Positions 13,231 through 23,389 of a stretch of 64,000 nt of DNA are shown piece after piece (position 1 is the stretch's first letter; every line of letters starts with the position of its first letter). The DNA is from Aspidapion aeneum (lineage: Eukaryota > Arthropoda > Insecta > Coleoptera > Brentidae). The translations under genes were made by a program, and so were the position numbers. The DNA is taken from the NCBI GenBank assembly GCA_963576565.1, contig OY755047.1, positions 4,744,931 to 4,808,930 of the forward strand. The letters are read 5' to 3'. A model generated the notes under the pieces. The model searched no databases. It was given only the letters and a program-made list of their open reading frames with translations, and had not been told where the DNA came from.

Positions 13231-13978
13231 TTTACAGTTCAACGCGCAGAAAACCCAAGCAGCCCTGTTCTCAAAAAAGACCAGCACCGGTGAGCCAAAC
13301 ATCATGCTATCTGGAAGTGCTGTCACATTGCAGAGCCAGTTGAACATCTTAGGAGTCACTGCAGAGACCAACATGTCTTGGCACAGTCACGTGGCAGATA
13401 TAGCTAAAAGGGCGTCCCAAAAGCTTGAGGTGCTATTTCGTGCAAGACATCTGTATACACCAAGCCAACTGCTGACACTCTATAAAGCCCAGATTCGACC
13501 AACTGTGGAGTACTGCTCACATATATGGAGTGCGGCACCCAAATATACCTTAATGCTTTTGAACACCGTGCAAAAACGAGCTATCAAGATGATCAATGAC
13601 CCCGCACTTACCCGTAGCTTGGATAGTCTCGAACATCGAAGAACTGTGAAAGATCTATCTCTCTTCTACAGGTATTATCACGGAAAATGCTCTGAAGAGT
13701 TGGCACGTATGATCCCCCCTGGAGTAGCACCTACTAGGCGATCACGTCAAACAGACGGTAACCATCAATTTACTGTCAATAATAGAGGCACCAAGAACCT
13801 TATTATATCAGAATTCATATCTCTGGAGAACAGCATCGCTGTGGAATAAACTCCCTGCGACAGTTTTCCCTGCAGGTTACAACCTGAACCGTTTCAAAAC
13901 CAACACACACCAACATTTCCGCGCACTGGCCGCTTCTCGAGCGTGATAGCTTGCGAGTGCGCTTAACCGTAAAAAAAA
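13231..13978 (+). mobile_element. 5'-truncated Jockey-like LINE inserted in LINE B
   Basis: The insertion begins at 13231 and ends with an A-rich tail ('ccgtaaaaaaaa'). 'atatac' flanks both sides (13223-13230 'atatacat', 13977 onward 'atatacta'), giving a short imperfect target duplication. The sister copy at 15290-15340 shows the uninterrupted LINE B site. Confidence 0.8.
13238..13946 (+). pseudogene. Jockey-clade reverse transcriptase C-terminal region (frameshifted)
   Basis: The frame reads 'FNAQKTQAALFSKK', 'LGVTAETNMSWHSHVADIAK', 'YKAQIRPTVEYCSHIWSAAP', 'RAIKMINDPALT' and 'LFYRYYHGKCSEELA'. This is the classic post-palm region of Jockey/CR1-group arthropod RTs, normally followed by 'SLWNxLP..VFP..YN...FK'. 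That ending is present ('ASLWNKLPATVFPAGYNLNR') but in another frame from about 13815, so one indel has broken the ORF. The catalytic FADD box and endonuclease are absent. Its family differs from LINE B and LINE C. Confidence 0.88.
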
Positions 13979-14598
13979 TATATACTAGAGTTTGCTGACG
14001 ACTAAGTAATTGTAGCTAATGATAAAGAAGACATGGAGTATATCATAGGAAAGTTAACGGAAGAATACCAAAAGTAGTGGTTAACAGTGAACGTAGATAA
14101 GACACAGACAGTACTTATATATTGGAAACGAATCAACTGAGTTAGAGCTGGATAATGGAGAAACAATCTCTCCATGCAGTGAGTATGTATATTTGAAAAA
14201 AAATAATTGTAAAAGCAAAAAAGTTCTTGTATTATAACAGGTATTTTATGTAGCAGAGAGATAAAAAAAGAATGGTGAAAAGCACGCTGTTGTATGTAAT
14301 AAAGACTTGTTGCATGACAGAAAAATACAAAACAGGTGTCGAAATGAATGCGATAAGAAGATCAATGAAAATATCTAGAACAGATCATATAAAAAACGAG
14401 ATCATAAAAGAAAGAATGTGAATCGAGGGAAGCATAACGGATGATATCACTAAAAGACAACTGATAGGGTATAGCCATGTACAACGGATGAACGACGAAA
14501 GATTACCAAAGCAGATCCTAGAATGGAAATCAATAGGGCGAAGAAAAAGGGGGCGTTCTAAACTGGAATGGCAACAATCAATCCAACAATGAGTCAAA

Positions 14599-15476
14599 AA
14601 AATCTCTACGTTGTCCGAGGCCTATTTTCCACCTCCTTCCATCCTGACAATCATCTTTTGTCAGTTTTTTTTGACTCGTTGATCTTTGGATTGACTGATG
14701 CCATTCTAGTTTAGGTTGCCCTCTTTCTCTGCGCCCTATTCCTTGTTCTTCTGTTGTACATGGCCGTACCATATCAGTTGCCTTTTAGTGATGTCGTCCG
14801 TTATGCTTCCCTCGATTTCTATTTTTTCTTTTATGATCTGATCTCATTTTTTATATATGATCTGTTCTAGATATTCTCATTGATCTTCTTATTGCATCCA
14901 TTTCGACACTTTCCATTTTTGTTTTGTATTTTTCTTCTACGCGACAAGTCTTTATTCCATACATTAGCGTGCTTTTCACCATTGTTTCATGTTATATTTT
15001 ACATTCTTTGTTATCTCTCTGCTACATAAAATACTGTTAAGACATTTTTTTCAGTTCTTTACAGTCTGTTCCTGTCTAATCAAATGTGACACCCAAATAT
15101 ACATACTTATTGCATGGAGATATTGTTTGTCCATTGTCTAGTTCGAACTCACCTGATTCGTTTACAATACATAAGTACTGTGTCTTGTCCACGTTCACTG
15201 TTAACCCCCACTTTTGGTGTTCTTCCGTTAACTTTCTCATCATATACTCCATGTCTTCTTTATCATTAGCCACAATTACTTGGTCGTCAGCAAACAGTAG
15301 TGTATATATGGTAAATCGATCGTTAAGTTGTATTCACATGCCGTGTACTTTACGTTTCCAGTTTTTTAGAGCTACAGCGATATCCATTTTTGTTTTGTCG
15401 CTTTTACTTGGTCAAATCCAATCCGTCCATGTTATCCCTGAAACAGATCGGTCAACATTTTGTTGTCTGGTTTAGA
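14599..15476 (-). mobile_element. LINE B copy, tail to tail with its neighbour
   Basis: Minus-strand translation gives 'MANDKEDMEYMMRKLTEEHQ', 'KWGLTVNVDKTQYLCI' and 'NKYVYLGVTFD', then, after frame breaks, 'GRRERGQPKLEWHQSIQRST'. The FADD-box DNA lies just upstream (near 15290). It preserves the intact site into which the Jockey-like LINE jumped in the neighbouring copy, and the site used by the 5538-5755 MITE. Confidence 0.8.
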
Positions 15477-15544
15477 CAAGGCTTAAATTTTACTCTTTTT
15501 TAACCATATTTGGAAACAGGATTTTTCGAAAATATCCCGAGTTA

Positions 15545-15691
15545 GGGCCTGTCCTTAAATTACGTATCGCTCTACGGGGGGGGGAGGGTTTGGCCTTGCA
15601 TTACACTAAATGTTTTTTTAATCTGCAAATGCGTTACGAGGGGGGGACAAAAATCCTGAATTTTTGCGTTACGTAATTTAGGGACGTTCCC
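15545..15691. mobile_element. PIF/Harbinger-type MITE, TTA target duplication
   Basis: The ends GGGCCTGTCCTTAAATTACG and the inverse of GGGAACGTCCCTAAATTACG form imperfect TIRs. TTA is duplicated at 15542-15544 and 15692-15694, the signature of PIF/Harbinger. G-rich internal runs lie between. No coding content. Confidence 0.8.
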
Positions 15692-15949
15692 TTAATATCT
15701 TTTTAATTAGCTATGACGTAATAATGTGCATCATGTCTATACACCGGCATCATTTTTTGCAGGCATAGTGTCTGATGCGTGACGTTTGGTGCAACGTCAT
15801 TTTGGAAAAAAAATGATCAGTCCAATTCAGTGAGTCTACACATAGGAACTTATCTCAATCTATAAAACGATTGTTTTTCATACACCATTATTCATTTCAA
15901 TTTAAAAGTTTCTAAGGTTAATAACAACTGTTTTTTTGTAAAGCTCTAA

Positions 15950-18124
15950 ATATAAATTCGCTAATATGCATAGAGGCGTATAAAAGTTTGAATTCAACTA
16001 AGTTTAAAATTATTTGTTATAGATTATTAAGTTTGTTTTAAAGTGAAAAAAAAAAGTTTTTTTGTGCCTTTTTCACAAAAAGTACCAAAAGTTTTTTCTA
16101 ACAAGAAATTTTAGAGTGGTTTTTCTTACAGGTGAAATAAGTGCAATTTTCAAATTAGTTAAATAAAAAGGTGAGTTTCTTAAAGGTATTTTTTAGGTAA
16201 TGTCATGAATTAAGTAGGTTCTTTGGTGTATTAGGGACTAAAACCAGGCACTAATTGTGCCGGGCACTATTCTGACAGTTTCGCATTATAAAAATAGCTG
16301 TCTTCTTTCAAATTAGGCCTTTGTGTATTATAAAAGCCGGAAATAATAGTGCCGCCACTATTAATGGAAATTAAATTCAACTAATTTTAAAATTATTTGT
16401 TATAGATTAATAAGTTTGTTTTGAAGTGAAAAAAAAAGTTTTCTTGTGCCTTTTTCACAAAAATTATAAAGTTCCAAAAGTTTTTTTAACAAGAAATTTT
16501 AGAGTGGTTTTTGCTTACAGGTGAAATAATTGCAATTTTTTAATCAATTAAATAAAAAGGTGAGTTTCTTAAAGGTATTTTTTAGGTAATGTTATGAATT
16601 AAGTAGGATCTTGGTGTATTAGGGAGTTATTGCAATAAAGCCAGGCACTAATTGTGCCGGGCACTATTCTGACAGTTTCGCATTATAAAAACAGCTGTCT
16701 TCTTTCAAAATTAGGCCTTTGTGTATTACAAGAGCCGGAAATAATAGTGCCGCCACTATTAATGGAAATTAAATTCAACTAATTTTAAAATTATTTGTTA
16801 TAGATTAATAAGTTTGTTTTGAAGTGAAAAAAAAAGTTTTCTTGTGCCTTTTTCACAAAAATTATAAAGTTCCAAAAGTTTTTTTAACAAGAAATTTTAG
16901 AGTGGTTTTTGCTTACAGGTGAAATAAGTGCAATTTTTAAATTAGTTAAATAAAAAGGTGAGTTTCTTAAAGGTATTTTTTAGGTAATGTTATGAATTAA
17001 GTAGGTTCTTTGGTGTATTAGGGACTTATTGCAATAAAGCCAGGCACTAATTGTGCCGGGCACTATTCTGACAGTTTCGCATTATAAAAACAGCTGTCTT
17101 CTTTCAAAATTAGGCCTTTGTCTATTACAAGAGCCGAAATTAATAGTGCCGCCACTATTAATGGAAAACAAACGACTGAATTATAAATTCGCTAATAGGC
17201 ATAGAGGCAACTAAAAGTTTAAATTCAACTAATTTCAAAATTATTTGTTATACATTAATAAGTTTGTTTTGAGGTGAAAAAAAAGTTTTCTTGTGCCTTT
17301 TTCACAAAAATTATAAAGTACCAAAAGTTTTTTTTAACAAGAAATTTAAAAGTGGTTTTTGCTTACAGGTGAAATAAGTGCAATTTTTAAATTAGTTAAA
17401 TAAAAAGTGAGTTTCTTAAAGGTATTTTTTAGGTAATGTCATGAATTAAGTAGGTTCTTTGGGGTATTAGGGACTTATTGCAATAACACCAGGCACTAAT
17501 TGTGCCGAGCACTATTCTGACAGTTTCGCATTATAAAAACAGCTGTCTTCTTTCAAAATTAGGCCTTTGTGTATTACAAGAGCCGAAATTAATAGTGCCG
17601 CAACTATTAATGGAAATTAAATTCAACTAATTTTAAAATTATTTGTTATAGATTAATAAGTTTGTTTTGAAGTGAAAAAAAAAGTTTTCTTGTGCCTTTT
17701 TCACAAAAATTATAAAGTTCCAAAAGTTTTTTTAACAAGAAATTTTAGAGTGGTTTTTGCTTACAGGTGAAATAATTGCAATTTTTTAATCAATTAAATA
17801 AAAAGGTGAGTTTCTTAAAGGTATTTTTTAGGTAATGTCATGAATTAAGTAGGTTCTTTGGGGTATTAGGGACTTATTGCAATAAAACCAGGCACTAATT
17901 GTGCCGATCACTATTCTGACAGTTTCGCATTATAAAAACAACTGTCTTCTATCAAAATTAGGCCTTTGTGTATTATAAGAGCCGGAATAAATAGTGCCGC
18001 CACTATTAATGGAAAATAAACGACTGGATTATAAATTCGACTTTGGTATGTCAATTTTAAAAGATCAACTGTCAGTTTTCAATGGAAAACTGTCAGAATA
18101 GTGCCCGTCACTATTGCAATAAGT
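15950..18124. repeat. Tandem array of five ~0.4-kb units derived from a MITE
   Basis: The anchor 'gtgagtttcttaaaggtatt' recurs at 16171, 16560, 16958, 17407 and 17806 (spacings 389, 398, 449, 399). Each unit includes the left end of the TAGGGACTTATTG MITE ('gggacttattgcaataaa', shortened in the first copy) and 'gtgccgggcactattctgac'. Only the last unit reaches the MITE's right terminus ('gcaataagtcgcta', 18111-18124). The 449-bp spacing comes from about 50 extra bp near 17165-17220, which match the array's 5' flank at 15950. Confidence 0.88.
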
Positions 18125-18679
18125 CGCTATTTCTTCTTCTAAAACAACTAGTCTCAGTCTCTGCTTCAGCGTTACTTTTTTTCACATAAGGCAGGTAAAT
18201 TTTGTCGATTTTTTTTTAAAGACTTAGTTAAAAAAATATTTTTTTGGAAATATTTTTTGTCATGTCCAAACACTCCCAGACCATCGAAAAAATACTCTGC
18301 CAATATATGGGCACCTAAGCTCACACTAGGTACTATAGTGTACGTGTGAGCTAATATAACTTAAAACTGAAATATATTTTATTCAACTCCAGACTCGATT
18401 ACCTTTCGTTTGATACCACATAAACTATGTTTTGACTTATACTCTAATTTTTGAAATCTACTTTCATCCTTTTTTTTAAATAAACCAAAATGTATTTTGA
18501 CTATTTTGTTTAACTCCATTCTTTCGTTTGATATCGCACACGCTATATTTTCACATAAACTCTAATTTTTACCGTTGTTTGATCCTCAAAAAATGTATAC
18601 ATTTTTTTGAAATCGGAGCTAACTATTTTCTTGAAAAAATTAGGATCACCATAGCTACTATCACAGTTACTATAGCATA
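18125..18679. other. Gene-free AT-rich stretch with a partial ~120-bp duplication and a palindrome
   Basis: 'tttcgtttgatayc' followed by 'aaactctaatttttacc'-like sequence occurs near 18406 and 18525. A palindrome with arms 'taagctcacac/gtgtgagcta' lies at about 18316-18352. No gene is supported. Confidence 0.45.
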
Positions 18680-19056
18680 CTATTGTGAGCTAAAACACTT
18701 TCTTTTGTTTATACTCGCATTATTTAATTTAATAAATGTCTTTTCTTCTAGGTATATGTAACTTTTGTTCACTGATGGCTAATCCTACTGTTGTTAAAGT
18801 ATAGGCAGGTATTAGAGACTTTAAGGGCGCAATAAAAGTAAAGTACTTCTTAAAAGTGACCTCAAAGGCAAACCTCGAGCCTCGAACTCCCTAATTATAT
18901 CTCGGCTTTTATTGCCCCATTTATAGAGGCTTTTACGGGATTGCGCCCATATTTCGGCCACCGTCATTAATGGAGCCTAATTTCCATCTTCCATTAGGTT
19001 CTTGTTCCTTTATACAGTGTCGGTCAAAAGTAGAACCCCAAAATTGTATTGTATTG
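18680..19056. repeat. Direct duplication, copy 1 (copy 2 at 20072-20428)
   Basis: The block from 'tgtgagctaaaacactttc' through 'cgagcctcgaactccctaat' to 'cagtgtcggtcaaaagtag' is repeated almost identically at 20072-20428. Copy 1 runs on into 'aaccccaaaattgtattg'. In copy 2 that same continuation is pushed downstream by a solo LTR. Confidence 0.9.
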
Positions 19057-19210
19057 TATATAGGGTTACCAGATGAAAACGTCTCTAACCAGGACCAGCC
19101 GTCAAGAAAATCCGGACAAAATCCGGACGTCAAAATTTTTTCGATGCCACACACAAAAAATCAACTTTATTGAAACAATAACTAATAAATAACATAATAT
19201 ACCTACTATT

Positions 19211-19516
19211 TTATAGGTACTTTTTATTGCTTTGTATTTTATTCAACAGCGTTGAATTTTTAGGCAGAAGTAAAAAATCGTAAAATTCTGAGCAGCTCAT
19301 ATTTCTTAAATTGTATGAAGTAATGAGTATTCCTTTTACAGAAGATAAAAGCAGCCTATTTCTTTCTTTGATCCACTGGGGAGAAATACTTGCATTAAAA
19401 TATTTTGCCCATATTTCGTGGGTAGGCAGATTGTGGTCATCAGAAGTAAAATTGTCTGATATGTACTTTTTTAGATTACAAACTTCATCAAAAAAATTGT
19501 GTGTGCTTAAGACCAC
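19211..19516 (-). pseudogene. Transposase C-terminal fragment, probably hAT/zf-BED type
   Basis: The 101-codon minus-strand frame includes 'LPTHEIWAKYFN', 'KERNRLLLSSVKGILI' and a tail 'CSEFYDFLLLPKNSTLLNKI' followed by 'QSNKKYL'. A Cys-x-x-Phe-Tyr segment followed by Leu-Leu-x-x-Ile-x-Ser-x-x-Lys-Tyr at the extreme C-terminus resembles the ends of insect zf-BED/hAT-like transposases, from memory of the family. No catalytic domain remains. A MITE inserted just outside the frame's 5' side shows the element is further disrupted. Assignment is tentative. Confidence 0.5.
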
Positions 19517-19564
19517 ACGGCAGAAGTGTAATTCAACAAGGCGAAATTAATAATACTACTTTAA

Positions 19565-19867
19565 GCGGGGTCTTAATATAACGTTTTATCTTACGTCTTG
19601 CCTGACAGTCAAAAGGGTCAAGTATGACGGTTGAAAGACTAGCGTAGACACTTGATAGTTTTAACGTACGTTTTTAGATCAGTTTTTGATACAAAATGAT
19701 GGTTTTATTGGAAAACAATGCGTGATCCGGTCAGTTCTCTAGGCGGTCTTCCGTCTTAAATCAGTTCAAGTAAAACGTCCGTTTTTCCGTCTACACACAA
19801 AGTTTTACTTGATGCATTTTGACTGAACAGGCAAGATGTAACGTAAAACGTTTTGTGAAGACCCCGC
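19565..19867. mobile_element. piggyBac-type MITE nested in the TIR element
   Basis: The ends GCGGGGTCTT and the inverse AAGACCCCGC are each preceded or followed by TTAA (19561-19564 and 19868-19871). That is the piggyBac target and duplication. Additional inverted blocks are 'cgttttatcttacgtcttgc' and, on the right, 'gcaagatgtaacgtaaaacg'. No coding content. Confidence 0.85.
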
Positions 19868-20071
19868 TTAAAGGTGAATTCACACTGCTAAATTTATCGA
19901 CGATTATTGTTTAATTACATTTTTTGAAACTAGTTTATTTTGCATTATTTGATGTTTATAAAGGCGGCTACTTTAAAATCCAGACATTTATGAAAAATCC
20001 GCCCGGACCCACCCGGACGTAGTAAAAATCCGGACATGTCCGGATTAATCTGGACGTCTGGTAACCCTATA

Positions 20072-20428
20072 GTAGTGTGAGCTAAAACACTTTCTTTTGT
20101 TTATAACTCGCATTATTTGATTTAATAGAAATGTCTTTTCTTCTAGGTATATGTAACTTTTGTTCACTGATGGCTAATCCTACTGTTGTTAAAGTATAGG
20201 CAGGTATTAGAGACTTTAAGGGCGCAATAAAAGTAAAGTAGTTCTTAAAAGTGACCTCAAAGGCAAACCTCGAGCCTCGAACTCCCTAATTATATCTCGG
20301 CTTTTATTGCCCCATTTATAGAGGCTTTTACGGGATTGCGCCCATATTTCGGCCACTGCCATTAATGGAGGCTAATTTCCATCTTCCATTAGGTTCTTGT
20401 TCCTTTATACAGTGTCGGTCAAAAGTAG
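20072..20428. repeat. Direct duplication, copy 2
   Basis: Near-identical to 18680-19030, with a few substitutions. It ends where the solo LTR (20429) interrupts the continuation. Confidence 0.9.
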
Positions 20429-20691
20429 TGTAAAATCTGTATTATACTGTATTTTACTTATTATAAATAAAACATATAACTTTTATAGTTTGTATTTGTA
20501 ACTTACTCAGTTTGAGATTTTATATCAAAGAGGCGGATATTTTACAAACAGTCGCTTATATATTGACAATTATCCAATGTTGCCAACCTACTTAAAATAA
20601 AACTTCCTAAACTTAAATATACAATATTGGGAATGAGATAGGTAAGTACAATTAAATCAGAATAATATAAATTATACATGTACACCTTACA
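20429..20691. mobile_element. Solo LTR, 263 bp, TSD GTAG
   Basis: It starts TGTAA and ends TTACA (TG...CA), flanked by GTAG at 20425-20428 and 20692-20695. Copy 1 of the duplication (19024 onward, 'aaaagtagaacccc') preserves the unoccupied site, confirming an insertion. AATAAA occurs at 20466. No internal retroviral domain remains, as expected after LTR-LTR recombination; the superfamily cannot be determined. Confidence 0.85.
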
Positions 20692-21034
20692 GTAGAACCC
20701 TAAAATTGTATTGTATACCGCGTAAAGAAGTTCATATTTAGGGTGCTAAATTTCCATAAGAGGATAAGAAACAGATAGAGTATAGCATTTAATAAAAAGA
20801 GACCGCGATACGCCCGAGTCGCAGCCCACGAGAAAGACCGGCCCGGGCGCGGAAATATCACGTGACCGTAGGAGGGTCACAAAAGAACGCCTCCCAGCCA
20901 GCTGTCATTATAAAACATGTGTGTTTTCAGTTTTGGTATGTTTGTTTACGTCGATCTTTTTTTAATTCGGCCATGAATTTTATGTGAATTTTATCAAAGG
21001 TATTAAAATAACGCAGCCCACGAAAAAGACAACA

Positions 21035-21277
21035 ATGCCGCGAATGTGTAGTGTTGTTGGTTGCCGGTCCAACTATAAAACTGAAACCGATACACTTGAA
21101 GAGCTAATGCAGTATATTGAAACGAAAGTTGCAAACGGGAAAGAAGTGGTAAAAGATAAGATTGATCAAGTAATAGACATCCTCAGTGACATTTTCGATA
21201 GTGAGAGTGAAAAATGTGTTCAATTGTCATTTCTTATTGAACAATTAGGTCTCTTGAAAAGGTCACCTGAGGATTGA
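21035..21277 (+). pseudogene. THAP zinc-finger start fused to a short coiled segment
   Basis: The most likely ATG is 21035 (an upstream GTG-initiated extension is not credible). The N-terminus 'MPRMCSVVGCRSNY' matches the first Cys-x(4)-Cys half of a THAP domain, a C2CH DNA-binding finger found in P-element and THAP9 transposases and many insect genes. The rest of the finger (second Cys, His, AVPTIF) is missing. The frame continues as an acidic, Leu/Ile-rich 60-residue helix-like segment ('LEELMQYIETKV', 'LSFLIEQLGLLKR') to a stop. It is therefore an internally deleted transposase or a domesticated fragment. Either is possible; deletion is more likely given the surrounding inverted ends. Confidence 0.55.
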
Positions 21278-21528
21278 AGATATTGTGGATACACTTTAAT
21301 GTTGGCTTCATCTTTGTTTATTCAGTCATCCAGTGCATACATGTCAACTTACAAAACTAAGGTAATATGTCTTCTGCACCCTCGCAATATTAAAAAACTG
21401 ATTTGTAAAACATCGCACAGATAGTAATCTCTCCGGTAGTGTGTGTGTGTTTCAAAAAATTATTGACGACCAATACATTCAGTTTATTGAACGTGAAAAC
21501 CATCTCACTTATTCACAAAATCACTTGA

Positions 21529-21717
21529 TTCTTTTTAATAAATTATTGTGAAATGTTTTATATTAAAAAAATTTCTTTAAATAACTCTAGCGAGTGTTTT
21601 TGTGGAGAAAAACTATTTTCAAATCTTGAAAAAATTAGTTTAAGGGCATGTAAAGTTTTTTTAAATAATTTTATTAAAAAGCATAATGATTTAGTGTCTG
21701 TTAATAAATCTGAATAA
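21529..21717 (+). pseudogene. Possible transposase C-terminal remnant
   Basis: An open frame encodes 'SSECFCGEKLFSNLEKISLR' followed by 'ACKVFLNNFIKKHND' and a stop. An overlapping frame just upstream ('IERENHLTYSQNHL') seems to belong to the same protein with a frameshift between. The C-x-C...C pattern and position suggest the 3' end of the THAP-element transposase, but no family motif is diagnostic. Confidence 0.3.
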
Positions 21718-22269
21718 GAACACAGACAAAGATGATGACACTCAAAGAAAAATTAAAAAACTTAAAGCTCAGGTTTGTTATGTCCATGTATAGATTTGAA
21801 GTAACTAACGATATTATGTACCTAATATACATTTTATATAATTTTTTATTTTATAGATTCAGTTTTTTATCTATAATAAACACACACATACATCAGCAAA
21901 ATATTTTTTTCAATTTTTGCCTATATGAGAACAAAAAATTTTTGTCAATTTATTTAAATTGTGTAAAAACAGATAATACATTAAGCAATACAATAAGAAT
22001 CTTGGAACTCCTAAGATCACGTGATCGCCGACTTGCTTATAACGCGCCATGGCCGGTCTTTATCATTGGCTGCGGCCCGAGTCCCGCAGAAAACTTTGCA
22101 GCATTGTCAAAGGTAACCTTGATAAATTACTACAGGCGCACGCGGTCGCACTCGTCAAGGGGCGGACAATCTGAAACATTTTTAGGGCGAGAATTATTAC
22201 TTGACTTGTCACCATACAAGAAGTGGACTATTAAAAACGTAAACAATTTATTTTTAAAATTTTATTAAA

Positions 22270-22870
22270 TGTTAGTTATTTAGTTCCTAAAACACCTAGA
22301 TCGGATAATAAAATAAATTGTCTGCCTCAATACACAATAACTCAAGAACACCTCAAACGATTTTAACCCAATATGATAAACAAGTTTTACGTCGGCATTA
22401 GATTTTGGTTTAAAAAAAAGGGTTAGTTAAAAGTATTATTTAACCAATTTTACCTTAAAACAATCAACTTTTCTTGTTGTATCGATTTTTTTTAAATGTT
22501 CCTTTTGTATTTAAAACATTTTTGCTTGTGGCGCATGTCGCCTGCGAGCACTTAAAGTAACATTACTTTAATATTTTCTGAAAATGTTCGTTTTTAGTTT
22601 AAAAGGCATTGCAACTCATAATTATGATATTTGTCTTGAAAAAGTATTAAATGAGCTCCGCGGAACTACTGTTGAGGCTCAATACCACCTCTGCCGCCGT
22701 TTTTAATAATTCTTAGGTCTAAAATTTAAAATCACAGGTGGCAAAATGCGCCGCAGGTGAAAATTTTTGAAATACTCAGTGTTTTTTAGAAAAAAAATAA
22801 ATAAAAAAGTGATGTTTGGGGTAAATTTTGGTTAAAGTCGCGGTTAAATCATTGGCATTTTCATTCGTTC
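22270..22870. other. Gene-free sequence
   Basis: AT-rich with no recognised gene or repeat boundary; it lies within the candidate 20410-23180 element. Confidence 0.4.
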
Positions 22871-22874
22871 AACT

Positions 22875-22942
22875 AAAAAAAAGTTTATGTATGGGAGGGG
22901 GGGTGCCCGGGCCCCTCTGCCCCCCCCCCTGGGTCCGCCACT
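22875..22942. mobile_element. Right end of a hAT-type MITE
   Basis: G/C homopolymer runs lead to 'ctgggtccgccactg', the inverse of a CAGTGGCGGACCCAG terminus seen in many hAT MITEs. No matching left end was found, so it is a fragment. Confidence 0.5.
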
Positions 22943-23389
22943 GGCGTTCACTGTGGTCTACCATTACCTTGGTTAGGGTTCCTATATGAATAAATGCCTT
23001 TGTAGCTTTTTTTTGAAGATAACAAAAAGACACTAAAATTTTGTGAAAAAAAATATCAAAACACGTGAACTGAGAACTTGACTAAAGTTTTTAAATGAAC
23101 AACTTTTTCTTTGATAGTTCCTATAAAATCAGATTTATACACAATTCTGAGGAATTGCTCTATACTTTTGGCCGATACTGTAGGTTCTTTTACATGCCCT
23201 TAAGAGTATGGTCCATATTAAATTTATAAAAAACTGGACAAAAATCCAATATTAGTCATTCCATAGTTGCGAGTAGTTTAAAGTCCAAAAAGTGTCATAA
23301 AATTCGATGATACGCAGAAAATATTTATTGTTTGATATCAAATGTCAAATCTATTATGTACTATGACATGACGAGCAATATTTAAGTAT

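Larger units (their letters stand above)
12968..14598 (+). mobile_element. LINE B copy split by a Jockey-like LINE
   Basis: LINE B begins near 12970 ('ccgttccagttatggacaat', the RT 'LWTMLEQTN' region) and is interrupted at 13231. It resumes at about 13979 with 'tttgctgacgactaag' (the FADD-box region, here damaged) and ends at about 14598 inside the connector. Numerous stops and indels. It meets another LINE B copy tail to tail at 14599. Confidence 0.75.
19061..20069 (-). mobile_element. TIR transposon, ends TAGGGTTACCAGA
   Basis: The ends TAGGGTTACCAGATG and the inverse of TAGGGTTACCAGACG flank 1009 bp, with TA on each side. Subterminal 'tccggacaaaatccggacg' motifs occur on both ends. It sits exactly at the junction of the duplicated 18680/20072 blocks. 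The internal minus-strand ORF points to a transposase remnant. An 8-bp target duplication is not visible, so hAT membership rests on the protein alone. Confidence 0.72.
20803..22083 (+). mobile_element. Degenerate THAP/P-type DNA transposon with long GC-rich inverted ends
   Basis: The left block 'cgcagcccacgagaaagacc' then 'ggcccgggcgcgg' and 'atcacgtga' pairs imperfectly with the inverse of 22015-22085 ('ccgcagccaatgataaagac', then 'cggccatggcgcg' and 'atcacgtgat'). The GC-rich ends contrast with the AT-rich interior. A THAP-type N-terminus lies inside. P-element relationship is inferred; exact ends are not fixed. Confidence 0.5.
20410..23180. mobile_element. Candidate 2.8-kb Tc1/mariner-like terminal pair enclosing THAP-transposon remnants
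   Basis: The left end CAGTGTCGGTCAAAAGTA (20410) and the inverse of CAGTATCGGCCAAAAGTATA (ending 23180) are both flanked by TA. The interior carries a solo LTR, a THAP-like ORF and a second, GC-rich inverted pair (about 20803-20866 and 22010-22083), so this may be a composite of nested elements. The pairing of the outer ends is inferred. Confidence 0.4.

Noticed and set aside
18316..18352. Short palindrome as a third member of the ultra-short insertion family
   Set aside because: The arms (TAAGCTCACAC) differ from TARGGTCACT and there is no flanking 8-bp duplication.
19211..19516. Host gene exon
   Set aside because: It lies between the TIRs of a mobile element and its C-terminus resembles transposase ends; no splice signals.
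21732..22268. 178-codon plus-strand ORF
   Set aside because: It crosses AT-rich sequence and the GC-rich inverted end of a transposon, with an abrupt composition change and no domain. Chance frame.
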